Shown here in pieces: positions 53,086 to 63,579 of a stretch of DNA of 64,000 nucleotides. Source of the stretch: Lepidostoma basale (taxonomy: Eukaryota > Arthropoda > Insecta > Trichoptera > Lepidostomatidae); contig JAHDVF020001261.1 of the NCBI GenBank assembly GCA_022606425.2, positions 62,001 through 126,000 of the forward strand, read 5' to 3'. The number at the start of each line of letters is the position of its first letter. Within the stretch, counting starts at the first letter, position 1. The position numbers were made by a program, and so were the translations under genes. The notes under the pieces are model-generated. The model was not told the origin of the DNA and ran no database searches. It saw only the letters and a list, made by a program, of their open reading frames with translations.

Positions 53086-53565
53086 CGTAAACTTGAAACT
53101 CCGCCAGAGAAAAGATCAAATGCTATGTGTGGTCTGTTTTATTGTACGGGTGTGAAACTTGGACCCTGAAAGTTAACTCAATGAACAGACTGGAAGTATT
53201 TGAAATGTAGCTCCATCGCCGAATGCTCAGAGTTCCCTGGACAGACATGGTTACCAATACCGAAGTCCTGAGGCGAGCTAGAGTTGACAGGGAATTGTTA
53301 TCAACTATCAAGGTTCGAAAGATCTCACATTTGGGTCATATACTGCGTGGGGAAAAGTACCACCTTCTCCAACTGATATTGGAGGGGAAAATTGAGGGAC
53401 GCCGAGGGCCCAGAAGGAGACAAATGTCCTGGCCGCGAAACGTAAGGGAGTGGACCGGCATCCGAAGTGTGGAGGAGCTGTTCCGAGCGGCGCAGGACAG
53501 GGACAGGTTTGCCGAGGTGATCGCCAACGTTGCGGGGACCCGACAGGGCTCTTGAAGAAGAAGAA
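53086..53565 (+). pseudogene. RTE-like 3' end, family D, copy D2
   Basis: Early part with stops (LKLRQRK, TLKVNSMNRLE). Then the open frame 53223-53555: MLRVPWTDMVTNTEVLRRAR, LSTIKVRKISHLGHILRGEK, LLQLILEGKIEGRRGPRRR, SWPRNVREWTGIRSVEELFR and AAQDRDRFAEVIANVAG. The stop is followed immediately by the AAGAAGAAG tail. This is the C-terminus after the RT thumb, including the zinc-free basic block RRGPRRRQMSW. 5'-truncated. Confidence 0.8.
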
Positions 53566-53875
53566 AATTTAATTTCTAAAATTTCAAGATGTTTTATTTA
53601 TTATTTTTTGGACAATGACAAAATACCATATTTAATAACTAATTTATTTTGGAATTTGTAATATGGAGAGATTAGAGAATGACTGTCTTTTAGGATTTTA
53701 ATTATAATTTAAATGAAATGACATGTTTTGCCCTTCAAAGCCATTATAAAATATAATAAAACTCCTTGAAGACAGACCTTTTCATTCATATTAATTATTC
53801 AAGTTAATGAAGTATAAAATGTAATAACGTATAGAAAGTTAAGGCAGATAAATAAAAATATTACAAATAGATACA
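53281..53875 (+). repeat. 595-bp duplicated block, copy 1
   Basis: Aligns without gaps to 54971-55565 (offset 1690). I count nine differences by eye. The block covers the D2 3' end, its tail and an M1-related sequence. Confidence 0.9.
53690..53805. mobile_element. hairpin MITE M1, copy h, right half
   Basis: GCCATTATAAAATATAATAA, AACTCCTTGAAGACAGACCT, TTTCATTCATATTAATTATT. The same sequence lies in the duplicate at 55380-55495. Confidence 0.45.
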
Positions 53876-54970
53876 AACAATTACATGTTTAAAATATAAT
53901 TATACTTTTTTCGTACCCTAACTCATCAGGGCAATATAAAAACTGAATAAAAATACAGGTTTACATTTTTAAAGCGTTACTGTGGAATGCCATAACCAAG
54001 AATTTTTGATTTTTTCTAATTAATTTTAACACAATTTTTACCACTTTTAAATTAAATGAAACTTTTTTAATAGAATTAAATCTAATGAAATAAATGTTTG
54101 AATTTAAAAATAAATAAAATGATGTTTTTATTACAATATTAAATAATATTGACAGTACAAGTACGTAAGGCAAAAACATTGCAGAATTCCATTTTGATAA
54201 ATATTTTTTTCCATTTTTTAGATTATTTTTCTCGGCACGTTGTGAAGATTATAAATCTATCACCAGGGAAACGATTTGAAACTCGTTTGTTTTTGATTCA
54301 TAAAAAAAATCGTCAAAAATTATTCAAATTATGAACAAGTTACTATTTATAAGACACTAAAATTATAAGCGCAATGCTCTGGGTACATTGTTATTAAATT
54401 TCATTAAAACATGTCAAAACAATAGTAAAATTTACACATTACCTATGTTTTATAAATTTACATTAGCTTTCATATACCTCGTGTGTTGTTTAATTTTAAG
54501 GTCAATTTATGCACTGTGCGGAGAGAATAGATAAGCAAATTACTTTTATGTTTCACCTAATTTGAATACTTTGTTTTTTTACGCAAATAAATATTCCAAC
54601 CATTTAGATAAAAGATAATGTGTTATTTTCCTTTTTCTAATTTGACTTTTTTCCTTTTGTAAACACATCGAAATGATATATTTTCATACAAACCACGAAA
54701 ATTAAAGGACAAATCTGATAAAAAAATTCCAGCGAAAACGTTCTCGGGTCGGAATTTTTTTTTATCAGCATAGGTTCTATTATTTTTATGCTTTCTATGG
54801 AGACTAGAACATTTCTTTTTTTTTTTGTTTAATTTGTGAAAAATAAAACTAATTTCGTTTAATTTATTTATTTTAAAATAAGCCTTTTCTACTACCATGT
54901 TAGTTAAATGAACAACATACCAATACAATTTTTGTATAAATAATAGTGCAGAATAGCATTTTATAGATAA
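53876..54970. other. AT-rich spacer between duplicated blocks
   Basis: No gene. The 123-codon minus-strand frame (54623-54994) is lysine-rich low complexity without motif. Confidence 0.45.
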
Positions 54971-55565
54971 GAGTTGACAGGGAATTGTTATCAACTATCA
55001 AGGTTCGAAAGATCTCACATTTGGATCATATACTGCGTGGGGAAAAGTACCGCCTTCTCCAACTGATATTGGAGGGGAAAATTGAGGGACGCCGAGGGCC
55101 CAGAAGGAGACAAATGTCCTGGCCGCGAAACGTTAGGGAGTGGACCGGCATCCGAAGTGTGGAGGAGCTGTTCCGAGCGGCGCAGGACAGGGACAGGTTC
55201 GCCGAGGTGATCACCAACGTTGGGGGGACCCGACAGGGCTCTTGAAGAAGAAGAAAATTTAATTTCTAAAATTTCATGATGTTTTATTTATTATTTTTTG
55301 GACAATGACAAAATACCATATTTAATAACTAATTTATTTTGGAGTTTGTAATATGGAGAGATTAGAGAATGACTGTCTTTTAGGATTTTAATTATAATTT
55401 AAATGAAATGACATGTTTTGCCCTTCAAAGCCATTATAAAATATAATAAAACTCCTTGAAGATAGACCTTTTCATTCATATTAATTATTCAAGTTAATGA
55501 AGTATAAAATGTAATAACGTATAGAAAGTTAAGGCAGATAAATAAAAATATTACAAATAGATACA
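54971..55565 (+). repeat. 595-bp duplicated block, copy 2
   Basis: See 53281-53875. It begins at GAGTTGACAGGGAATTG abruptly after AT-rich DNA and ends exactly where copy D4 begins (ATACACATCTGGG). Confidence 0.9.
54985..55252 (+). pseudogene. RTE-like 3' end, family D, copy D3
   Basis: Duplicate of the D2 C-terminus: LSTIKVRKISHLDHILRGEK to AAQDRDRFAEVITNVGG and stop with AAGAAGAAG tail. G to D in LGHIL (here LDHIL). Confidence 0.8.
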
Positions 55566-55799
55566 CATCTGGGTCATATACTGCGTGGGGAAAAGTATCT
55601 TCTCCAACTGATATTGGAGGGGAAAATTGAGAGACGCCGAGGGCCTGGAAGGAGAAAAATGTCCTGGCTGCGAAACGTGAGGGAGTGGACCAGCATCCGA
55701 AGTGTGGAGGAGCTGTTCCGAGCGGCGCAGGACAGGGACAGGTTTGCCGAGTTGATTGCCAACGTTGGGGGGACCCGACAGGGCACTTGAAGAAGAAGA
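55566..55799 (+). pseudogene. RTE-like 3' end, family D, copy D4
   Basis: Third copy: HLGHILRGEK in another frame, RRRPGRRKMSWL-type block, RNVREWTSIRSVEELFRAAQ, DRDRFAELIANVGG, stop and AAGAAGAAGAG tail. It differs from D2/D3 at many positions, so it is an independent insertion. Confidence 0.75.
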
Positions 55800-55942
55800 G
55801 AAATATTTAAAGCGATGGAATTGTACGTTATATTCTATCACTGTATAACGGATAGCCTTAATTCAAGGAATTCTTCAGCAATAGGTAAATAAATAATCTT
55901 CATCTTTCATACCTAAATTAAAATCCAATTTTTATTTGTTTG

Positions 55943-56105
55943 ACTAACTAACTTACTAACAATCACGCCGTTTCCCCGGAGGGGTAGGAAGGGTAGAATG
56001 GATCGCCACATTGTTCTATCCTGACATATCTCTCGCTCTCTTTTACATTCACACATCGTGACATGCACGCTCGTCGATTGTTCCTTCTTCGGACATGGCC
56101 ACCTA
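55943..56105 (-). mobile_element. RTE-A 3' end fragment A8
   Basis: Tail ACTAACTAACTTACTAAC, terminal block AATCACGCCGTTTCCCCGGA, then GTTCTATCCTGACATATCTC and CATGCACGCTCGTCGATTGT. About 160 bases, truncated. Confidence 0.75.
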
Positions 56106-57004
56106 TTATTTTCAAACCTATTATTTTCACATCTCAATGCGTAAATGAGTTGATTATATCAAGAAAATGGTGTTTTCAGAGATAGCACATTTTTTTCATG
56201 TCAATGGGAAAATCATAACGATTGTTTGTTTTAAAGTAATGAAAAATAGATGAAAATGTATAATACAAGAAAAAGAAAAGTGTCTTCAAAGCGCAGGATA
56301 AAGAAACGAAAGAGATTACAGCTTTTTCATCCGCCACCTCTGTTAGAGGTAGCAAATACATGGATAAACTACTTTAAATCCCTGTTTCACCGACGTTTTT
56401 TGCTTACGCAACGGAACCCCTAACGTCGGGACACTTTCACGCTTTGAGTCCTTGGTCCGTTCATTTACACACGTCCGTTCATTAAAATACAGGGGCGTGC
56501 GCCCTTTCCGCTCCATTTTCATGGGTCTTTTTCAAAAATATGGACCCCACAGCGGCGGAACACGTCCGAGCACACGTAAATGTACGGCGAAGGCCGCAGA
56601 GGGACGTGATTTTATTTTTTCTCATACAATTTCTTTATCTTCAAACAAGCCGTGCGTTGCATACGCTTGCAGGAGACTTTGTAACGCTTTTATTCTTGCC
56701 TCTTAGGATATTGTTTGCGGTGTGGAATACATTTTACAGTATTCTTATGTTAACAAGCCCAAACGCAAATTTTATGATTTTTTGGAACCTTCATATTATA
56801 TAATAAGTAAATACAAAAAATTAAACATTAAATTTACATAACCGAATCCAATTACTTGACCCTTTTTCAGGAATATCAAATATTTATGTATCATATTAAT
56901 GACTTCTAATCATGTAAGGTAAATAGAATCTCTAGAGTGAGAAATTCTTAAATGACAATCTTTTCTCTTTTCTGAAAGAGTCTTATTTTTGTTTTGTGTT
57001 ACCA
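56106..57004. other. no gene recognised; GC-richer patch 56385-56700
   Basis: 56385-56700 has two overlapping open frames (56452-56706 and 56540-56803) but no domain. The patch stands out in composition and could be a transposon remnant or host exon; undecided. Confidence 0.3.
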
Positions 57005-57455
57005 ATGTATGTATGAAAGTGAAACATGGAATTGGCAGAAGGAGGATGCGAGCAGAATAATTGCGGTAGAGAGATGAGATCCCTTAGACGCATGTGCAAT
57101 AAAATGATGCACGACATCATTTCAAATGCTGATATCAGAACCAACTGCGGAAAAAAGTATAATGAACAAAATTCTAAAAGGATCATTGCGATGGTTTAGA
57201 CACGGAGACCATGGATGTAAACAAATATTTTTAAGAAAGTGCACGTTAACGTTGTGAATGGAAAAGGGAGTCGAGGAAGACCGAGGAAAACTTGGTATGA
57301 TAAAATTAATCAAATTTGGAGGTCGGCCATGTCGAAAGTCGGAAGAATCAATGTGTATGATTCGCTATATGAATGTGGAGGGAGGGAGGGAGGTTATGTC
57401 AGGATAGATTAGTGTGTCGGTCCGTTCGGAAATGGCGTGATGATTTTGTTGTTGA
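57005..57455 (+). pseudogene. RTE-A fragment A7
   Basis: Plus-strand C-terminal region with frame breaks: WNWQKEDASRII.VER.EMRSL, HDIISNADIRTNC, KILKGSLRWF, GRPRKTWYDKINQI, SMCMIRYMNVEGGREV. Ends GGCGTGATGATTTTGTTGTTG: terminal block and a short (TTG) tail, so it belongs to the TTG subfamily with A1 and A2. Confidence 0.75.
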
Positions 57456-58417
57456 CATAATTCAAATATGATATTTGTGTTTTTCTTTGTCATGCCAATC
57501 ACATAGCTAAATGTTATATCCCGTAAATCCCATTGCTTAATGTTATATCTCGTATGGATTTCTCCGTGCCACAGATGAAGAGCGTCGTTACGCCCAGAAG
57601 GATCCCCCTTCTCACCATATTTCTCCGTGGATCTACCAATTTGTATCAGTGGTAACTCATATTTCTGCGGCAAGGTTGCATTAAGTGAAATATCATTTAC
57701 TTGATAGCAACTTATCAAACAGAGTGACGTGACAAATACTTTTTGATTTTTATTTATATTCTATTTAAAAAAAAACAGTTTGACGTAAGAATGGTCAGTG
57801 ACATCTATAAGAAAAATGTTCTACTTATTATGTTTAAACTAAATACAGAGAATAATTACTTTCCCTTGAATCAGCGATCGAGAAGCAAATGATGCACCAA
57901 GTTAAAAAAATGGAAATACAGCGACAGGACCGAAAAAAAAATAATGCTTTCCCAAAAGAGGTTAGAAATCAAGTTTATAAAGAAGAAAAATTAAACTTTT
58001 AATACAAAGCCTGAAAACTTAGTGAGTAACTTTGGTGACAACAGTGTGACATTAGAGAAACCCTCCAAGATACTAGCACTAGACAATTTCTTAATAAGGA
58101 GAGTAAGAGAAAATAAATTAAAAGAATAAATTCATATGTATTTTGAAATGTAACTAAATATTAGTTTATTTTGTACAATTTATAGACAATAAAAAAATAA
58201 CTGTGAAAAAATTTCAAAATATAACAAATTATTTGTGTCTTAATATGAAGCCGAATCGTAGATTTTTGTATTTTTAATTAAACGGAAAATCTCTTATAAA
58301 TAATCGTTAATATTCCATTGTTTGTTCTTAGTGTCAACTGTTAGTTTTTTTAGAATTAAAACACTGTTTTATCCACTAACATAAGTATATTTTCTAGACA
58401 TGTTTAAAAAATGTGTC
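57456..58417. other. AT-rich; uncertain minus-strand frame 57718-57475
   Basis: A minus-strand frame starting at ATG 57718 (about 80 codons before it enters A7) reads QKYELPLIQIGRSTEKYGEK, DALHLWHGEIHTRYNI. It is not low complexity, but no family is recognised. The rest is AT-rich. Confidence 0.25.
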
Positions 58418-58476
58418 ACCTTCATCAACGGGAGAATGATATAAATGGTTTATATCGTTCACCCGATGATGAAGGT
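58418..58476. repeat. 59-base near-perfect palindrome
   Basis: Arms ACCTTCATCAACGGGAGAAT.. (58418-58445) and ..CCGATGATGAAGGT (58449-58476) pair over 28 bases with three mismatches around a 3-base loop. CCGATGATGAAGG..CTTTC..AAAAC on the right resembles a decayed hammerhead-type core. Confidence 0.8.
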
Positions 58477-58587
58477 ATAAAACTTTCAAAACATTTCGAG
58501 AAACATAAACTCAAAAGTGGAAAAATAGTGATTTAATTCATAACAACTTGTCGTGTAAGAATTCCACAGTGTAAACACCTTAAACAA

Positions 58588-58760
58588 TATATTGATTCTC
58601 GTGACATGTGATAGGAAGCTAATCTATCGCCGTTTTATTGTCACAAGAATTCTACGCCAGACTAAAGAGAGTTTGACAATCACACTGCCATCGCCGGGAA
58701 TCAAACCCGGGACCTTCGGTATGGCAGTCAGACTCTTACCAATCTGCTACGAAGGTCGTC
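58588..58760 (-). mobile_element. SINE S1, copy g
   Basis: Inverted: GATTCTCGTGACATGTGATA, GCTAATCTATCGCCGTTTTA, body, then the tRNA-like head CCGGGAATCAAACCCGGGAC (B box complement) and CTCTTACCAATCTGCTACGA (A box complement). The 3' block is missing. Confidence 0.8.
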
Positions 58761-58963
58761 ATTTTGCTTCCATCAAAGCATAGTCAATGTATCGTTGTAT
58801 TGTAACTTTTGTTTACCTTTAGATGCACAAAACAGCTCCTGCAAATTTCAACGAAAGCTTCATTCATTGATTTGGAATTATAGGATTTATCATATGGATG
58901 GAACTAGAATAAAAACAAAAATTCATTCAAATGGGAACTTTCTGAATAAACACTACCTAATTA

Positions 58964-59160
58964 AGCATCACGTCGTCTCCTCACAGGGGTAGGATGAACC
59001 GCCACACAGTTTCTTTCCTGATATACTTCTCTCGCTTGCTCAACATTTATTTATTGTGTCATGCCCGGACGTCCATTTTTTTTGACTCGGCACGTGGCCG
59101 ACATTATATTTTATTTGATGTTTTTGATCGTGCCACGTTTTCCTTGGTCTTCTTTTATTT
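58964..59160 (-). mobile_element. RTE-A 3' end fragment A9
   Basis: CATCACGTCGTCTCCTCACA, GGGGTAGG, then CAGTTTCTTTCCTGATATAC, GTGTCATGCCCGGACGTCCA and ATCGTGCCACGTTTTCCTTG. Degenerate; the tail remnant reads CTACCTAATTAAG. Confidence 0.7.
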
Positions 59161-59439
59161 CATTCAAAAGATATTTTTAAATTTTCATTATATATCTTAA
59201 CGCAACTTAACAAACCTATTTCATAGAGACAAGCCTATTGGATCGGCTTTATTATACGCTATGAGCATCCCATGCATGACATTATAAGGGAATAGTTCAA
59301 AGGACAAACTATAGAGGCGCCCCCGACGGAAAACTATCTAAAACAGGTATGTTATGACATGGATATTGTTGAATTGAATAAGGACACAGAAGACCGAGAG
59401 CAGTAGAAGACGAGACTAAAGACCAATAAATTTCAATGT

Positions 59440-59674
59440 ATTATTTCTCGAATAATGACGTAAAAATCTACGGGAAATAATGAATAAGAATCAAAACGTT
59501 TATTTTCTAGAAGTTTTTTTTATAATTTATGGGAATTTCAAAGATATCTTATAATGCTTTAGTAAAGCAAAAGTGTCATTCCTATACGAAATAATAAAGC
59601 TTCTATAAAACAGGCGCTCTCATTCGTATTAATAGTTAAACATCTCCAATGGGCTTTTTTTAACGTTTTCTTAA
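59440..59674. mobile_element. hairpin MITE M1, copy i
   Basis: Outer end TTATTTCTCGAATAATGACG, then ATTTTCTAGAAGTTTTTTTT and TTTATGGGAATTTCAAAG. Right arm GTGTCATTCCTATACGAAAT, ACAGGCGCTCTCATTCGTAT, and outer CGTTTTCTTAAATAA. Full-length but diverged. Confidence 0.65.
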
Positions 59675-60264
59675 ATAAAATTTTATTTTGTTAGTATAAA
59701 ACGCAAAATCATTTATCCCGATTTATAACAAATTCGGTGCAAATTACAAAAAATGTTTCAACCGATAATTTAATGGAAAGGGTGCCGACATTGCGACGCA
59801 CCCTCGTCACCCAACCCCGGACTTGTTGGCCGGCCGAGCATCAAGGGTCACATTTGAACTCACCCCATAAAGCCGCTTACAGTCAAAGACCTGAAATTCA
59901 ACTGTTTTTTATTTAACACGCTATTTAAGAAAGTGTCAAAGATTTATTTCAGATGACCCCGAATCAAAGAATCAGATGATTTTCCATGCGAAAATTCGAT
60001 ATAAAGAAAATTTTTACATTTTATTTGTGTTCTAAAATGTCACAGAATTATTTATTAGCCTTAAACTTAAATCAGGCTTAATTCAAATTAAAATTAAAAT
60101 AACACATCTCGTGCATCATGCATCACTAAAAAATTTAATTATACCCTTAGCTAATGATAACAATGTAATTATTATATTATATATGATTTTGATGGATAGC
60201 TCTTTTTATCATAACAGCGCGTGCGAAATCGATGTAAAGGGTTTAGCTATTAAATTAATTTTAA
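59675..60264. other. AT-rich with a GC patch 59780-59880
   Basis: The patch (GCGACGCACCCTCGTCACCC, TTGTTGGCCGGCCGAGCATC) is unclassified; otherwise no feature. Confidence 0.4.
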
Positions 60265-60358
60265 TAAATGTGAGAATCACATAGTTATCGCCGAAAATGG
60301 AACCCGGAACTTTCGGTGTGGCAGTCATGGGTATTGCCACTCTGCCACGAAGGTCGTA
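60265..60358 (-). mobile_element. SINE S1, copy h, head only
   Basis: Inverted tRNA-like head: GGAACCCGGAACTTTCGGTG and GCCACTCTGCCACGAAGGTC, with a short remnant of the body (TGAGAATCACATAGTTATCG). Confidence 0.65.
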
Positions 60359-60359
60359 A

Positions 60360-60665
60360 GCCACTCTATCATGAATTTGATGCGCCACAACGTGTGGGAT
60401 TCTGGAGGGACCATTCTCTGCACGTGCGCATTTCAGTATCTTCTGCGTTGTCTGCCTTATCTCACAACATCTTCCACCTTGCAGATTTTGCGGATAGCCG
60501 TGCTCCTCACCATATCTCGAAGAGTCTTTCATGCTATCATCCTTAGCGTTCGCATCTCTGCCACCCGCACTTTAGTCTTCGTTCTTGTGGTATCCGCTCT
60601 AGCCTCAATGCTTTATGTCAGTATAGGCCTTACCCAGGTGTTTTATATTCTGACCTTACTGTCGA
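60360..60665 (-). pseudogene. RTE-like 3' end, family E, copy E3
   Basis: Minus-strand AEMRTLRMIA.KTLRDMV, IRKICKVEDVV.GRQRRRY and NAHVQRMVPPESH correspond to E1 and E2 with stops. SINE copy h lies directly at its downstream end, possibly inserted into it. Confidence 0.6.
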
Positions 60666-61714
60666 TTCTCAATCTTAATCAATTAATAAATCATAATTTA
60701 AAAAAATTAAAAATTGTTTTGTGACTTATTTAAATGTTATCATTAATTGGATTATAATGGGACTCTCGGAAACGAAAACTATTGATATACCATTTTATCT
60801 ATACTAATCTAAAATTAATTACTCGCGATATTTGGAAAGCTCAAATAATTTCTTAAAACCGGACACGCGACCCTATCATTATAACTATATCCATAATTCA
60901 AAAGACGAGAATGATTTTAGGTACAATTGATTAGCTTAGAAATAATTGGATACATTACAATGGTAATAAATGTCATAGTTATTTTTCATTTTAAAACAAT
61001 TTTATTTTAATTTTACACCACATCGAACCAACCGATTTTGTTCCCGCAAGAGCATTGCAAGGGTTACAAAAACAATACGTATTATATACATAAAAAAAAC
61101 ACGTAACATATTCATATAATATTAAGAATAGAAGGGAGAGAGTGTTATAAGGAAGACAATAACATATACATAAGCGATAAATAAGTGAGAAAGAATGATG
61201 TGTCAAGAATATTATATAAATTACTTAGTAAACTTTCTAATTTATAATCTGAAAGGATACAGAGGAGTGTAACTTTGACGGATTATTTAAAATAGGGTAC
61301 ATATTTAATATGGGACTAATAGTATCATTGCTATGATTATTATAAACGTAAGAACTATCATTTAAAGATTTCTTTATCTCAAGGGCTTCTAGGTTATCTA
61401 ATTTTTATCTCGGAGAATTTCTGTAAACAATTTTTATGCCTGAATTTTTGTGGAAGACATGCTTGAGAAATGGTTGGCAAACTGGAACTATGTTCATTTT
61501 AACATCTAAAATGTTTATTCACTCTTATATTTACATTTATCGCAGTTGATCCTATATATAACGGGAACAAAACCGGGTGGTTTGATTTTAAAAATTGCCT
61601 CAAAATAGAACAAATATTATGTTTTAATGCCATACCACAAATTAATGAATAATACGAATATTTGGCGTTAACTTATATGTTAACGAAAATTAAGTTAATC
61701 TAAAACAATCAAAA
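60666..61714. other. AT-rich, nothing recognised
   Basis: No feature seen. Confidence 0.5.
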
Positions 61715-61940
61715 CAATCCATCACGCCCTTTCCCGGGTAGGCAGAGAGAATGCCCCGCCACACTACTTTATCCTGACACACCTCTCACGTTTCCTCCAC
61801 ATTGATACAACGAGTCATACTCGCACGTCGATTCTCCAACTTCTAACATGACCAGCCTTTAAAATTTAATTAATTTGGTCATGCCATGTTTTCTTCGGTC
61901 TACCTCGACTCCTTCCTCCATTTACATCGCTGATCAGTCT
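61715..61940 (-). mobile_element. RTE-A 3' end fragment A10
   Basis: CCATCACGCCCTTTCCCGGG (a few bases lost), then CACTACTTTATCCTGACACA, ACAACGAGTCATACTCGCAC, AATTTGGTCATGCCATGTTT and CTACCTCGACTCCTTCCTCC. The flank AAAACAATCAAAACAATCC suggests a different tail repeat from TTG or TTAG. Confidence 0.75.
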
Positions 61941-62304
61941 TACTGCTGCATCGAATGCAGACTGGAATTTATTAGTTTGCTGTTTGGAGTAATCTAATCG
62001 TGACACGACGAAGGAATTAATTAATGTTTTAAAACTGCCAACGTGAATATTTGTTTTTATGGATCCTAATTCCCTTGTTTATACAAAGTGTACTTTGTGA
62101 CTCTTCCATCGTCAATATTGCTCTCGTTTTAAGTTCAATTTACCGTTCCAAATTTAAGTTTTACTATCAATATCTAATCAGCTTGTTAACATTCTATAAT
62201 CTCTTGTTTTGGAAGTAACACTTCAATACTTAAATTTGGATCACTGTTAAATTATTACACTGTTTAATTATTTATTTGAAAATGGTAACAATAAACTAGA
62301 TAAT

Positions 62305-62360
62305 TATAACACCAGATAATGCCAATAATATTTGGCAAAACAGCTGTTACGATAATTAAT
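62305..62360 (+). ncRNA. hammerhead-like core P4, boxes decayed, stem II intact
   Basis: CAGATAA (for CTGATGA), T, GCCAA-TAATA-TTTGGC stem, AAAAC (for GAAAC), AGCTGTTAC. Stem II sequence differs completely from P1 yet still pairs. The upstream sequence (62221-62290) includes the ACACTGTT block of the P family. Confidence 0.35.
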
Positions 62361-62733
62361 AGAAATTAAATAAAAATAATGCGTTTAACAGTTAACTTCT
62401 GTTCAATTAAAACAAATATTATTTTTACTTTCTTAAGTACATATTTGAAGGAATATCATTTTTTAAATTAAATAATACTGAATAAATACAAAAAAAAATT
62501 CTCACAGATGGTGACATGATATCTTCAAACGAATAAATGAAAAGCCAAGTGTCATAAATTTAAAATTATTGTTAGTTATATAAATACAAAATCATGTTTC
62601 TTAACCACCAATAATATGCTAATTTCTCAAAATCATCAATTTCACTTCCAAGAGTCCATTAAAGAACAAGACAGAGATTGTTATTTGCACAACGGGCCTT
62701 GGCTAACATAAGTTATCCAATGAATATCTCCAG
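62361..62733. other. AT-rich, nothing recognised
   Basis: No feature seen. Confidence 0.5.
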
Positions 62734-62976
62734 GGGTAATCAATCTATCGATCTCTCGGAGATCGACGTCTTTCATGTTAGTGAAAGTACGTTCAGAAGG
62801 CAAATACTCTTAATTCTGGAGAGTATCCTGTCTTCCTAATGTTGAACCATCTCTTATGCGTTTCTGGTAGTATACTATATATAATATATTATTTTACCTG
62901 TTCTCAATAGATGCCTTAAAAATAAATTTTGATGTCTGTTGATGAAATAAACTGATTTGATTTGATTTGATTTGAT
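62734..62976 (+). mobile_element. Jockey-like 3' UTR J3
   Basis: From GGGGTAATCAATC (end of coding equivalent) through CTCGGAGATCGACGTCTTTC, ATGTTAGTGAAAGTACGTTC, ATAGATGCCTTAAAAATAAA to a (TGATT)n tail at 62951-62976. About 240 bases, near-identical to the end of J2 over the first 100 bases. Confidence 0.85.
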
Positions 62977-63369
62977 CTAGAGCAGGGGTACAACGAGTAT
63001 TCTATTGATTACTTTTGCAGAGTTCATATAGATGTTTAAGCTAAATTAATATTATTTTGTCATCTTTTGGCCTACTGAAAGTCATCTATACAAATATATA
63101 TAATCAATATTGGTGTAATTAAGAGACCAACGGATCGTTTTAATCAGATCCTACAATATTGCGTTAAATATTTATTAACATCTTTATTGATCATTTACCA
63201 AGTACATGGTTTTAATATCTTCCAGCTTGGTTAACCTGTTCTAAGGAATCTTTATAAAGGAACCTCGTATACGATGGTAAACTGAAATATTCGATGTTTC
63301 TTGAAAAGTTGTATAAAACTAGGTAAAAGGTTTTCAATGTTGAAAAGGAAACGTTCCGCGTATTTGATA
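62977..63369. other. AT-rich, nothing recognised
   Basis: No feature seen. Confidence 0.5.
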
Positions 63370-63460
63370 ATTCTCTAGTTAGGCGAGATATTTCACTTCC
63401 ATAAAATATGATAAATTTTCTAGAAAACTGATGTTTTTAATTATCAAGGAGACAAAAACA
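63370..63460. mobile_element. hairpin MITE M1, copy j, right half
   Basis: CACTTCCATAAAATATGATA and AATTTTCTAGAAAACTGATG. Only the inner right arm. Confidence 0.5.
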
Positions 63461-63579
63461 ATAAATTATGAAGAAAATTAATTTTCTCATACATTTTGTA
63501 TGGAACAGCTGTTTTGATGATATCTCGAGAACCGATTGACTGATTTCGATGAATTTTGAATCACTTCGAACTGTTAATA

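Noticed and set aside
54623..54994. 123-codon lysine-rich open frame
   Set aside because: Low-complexity AT-rich sequence without domain or repeat support; expected by chance at this base composition.
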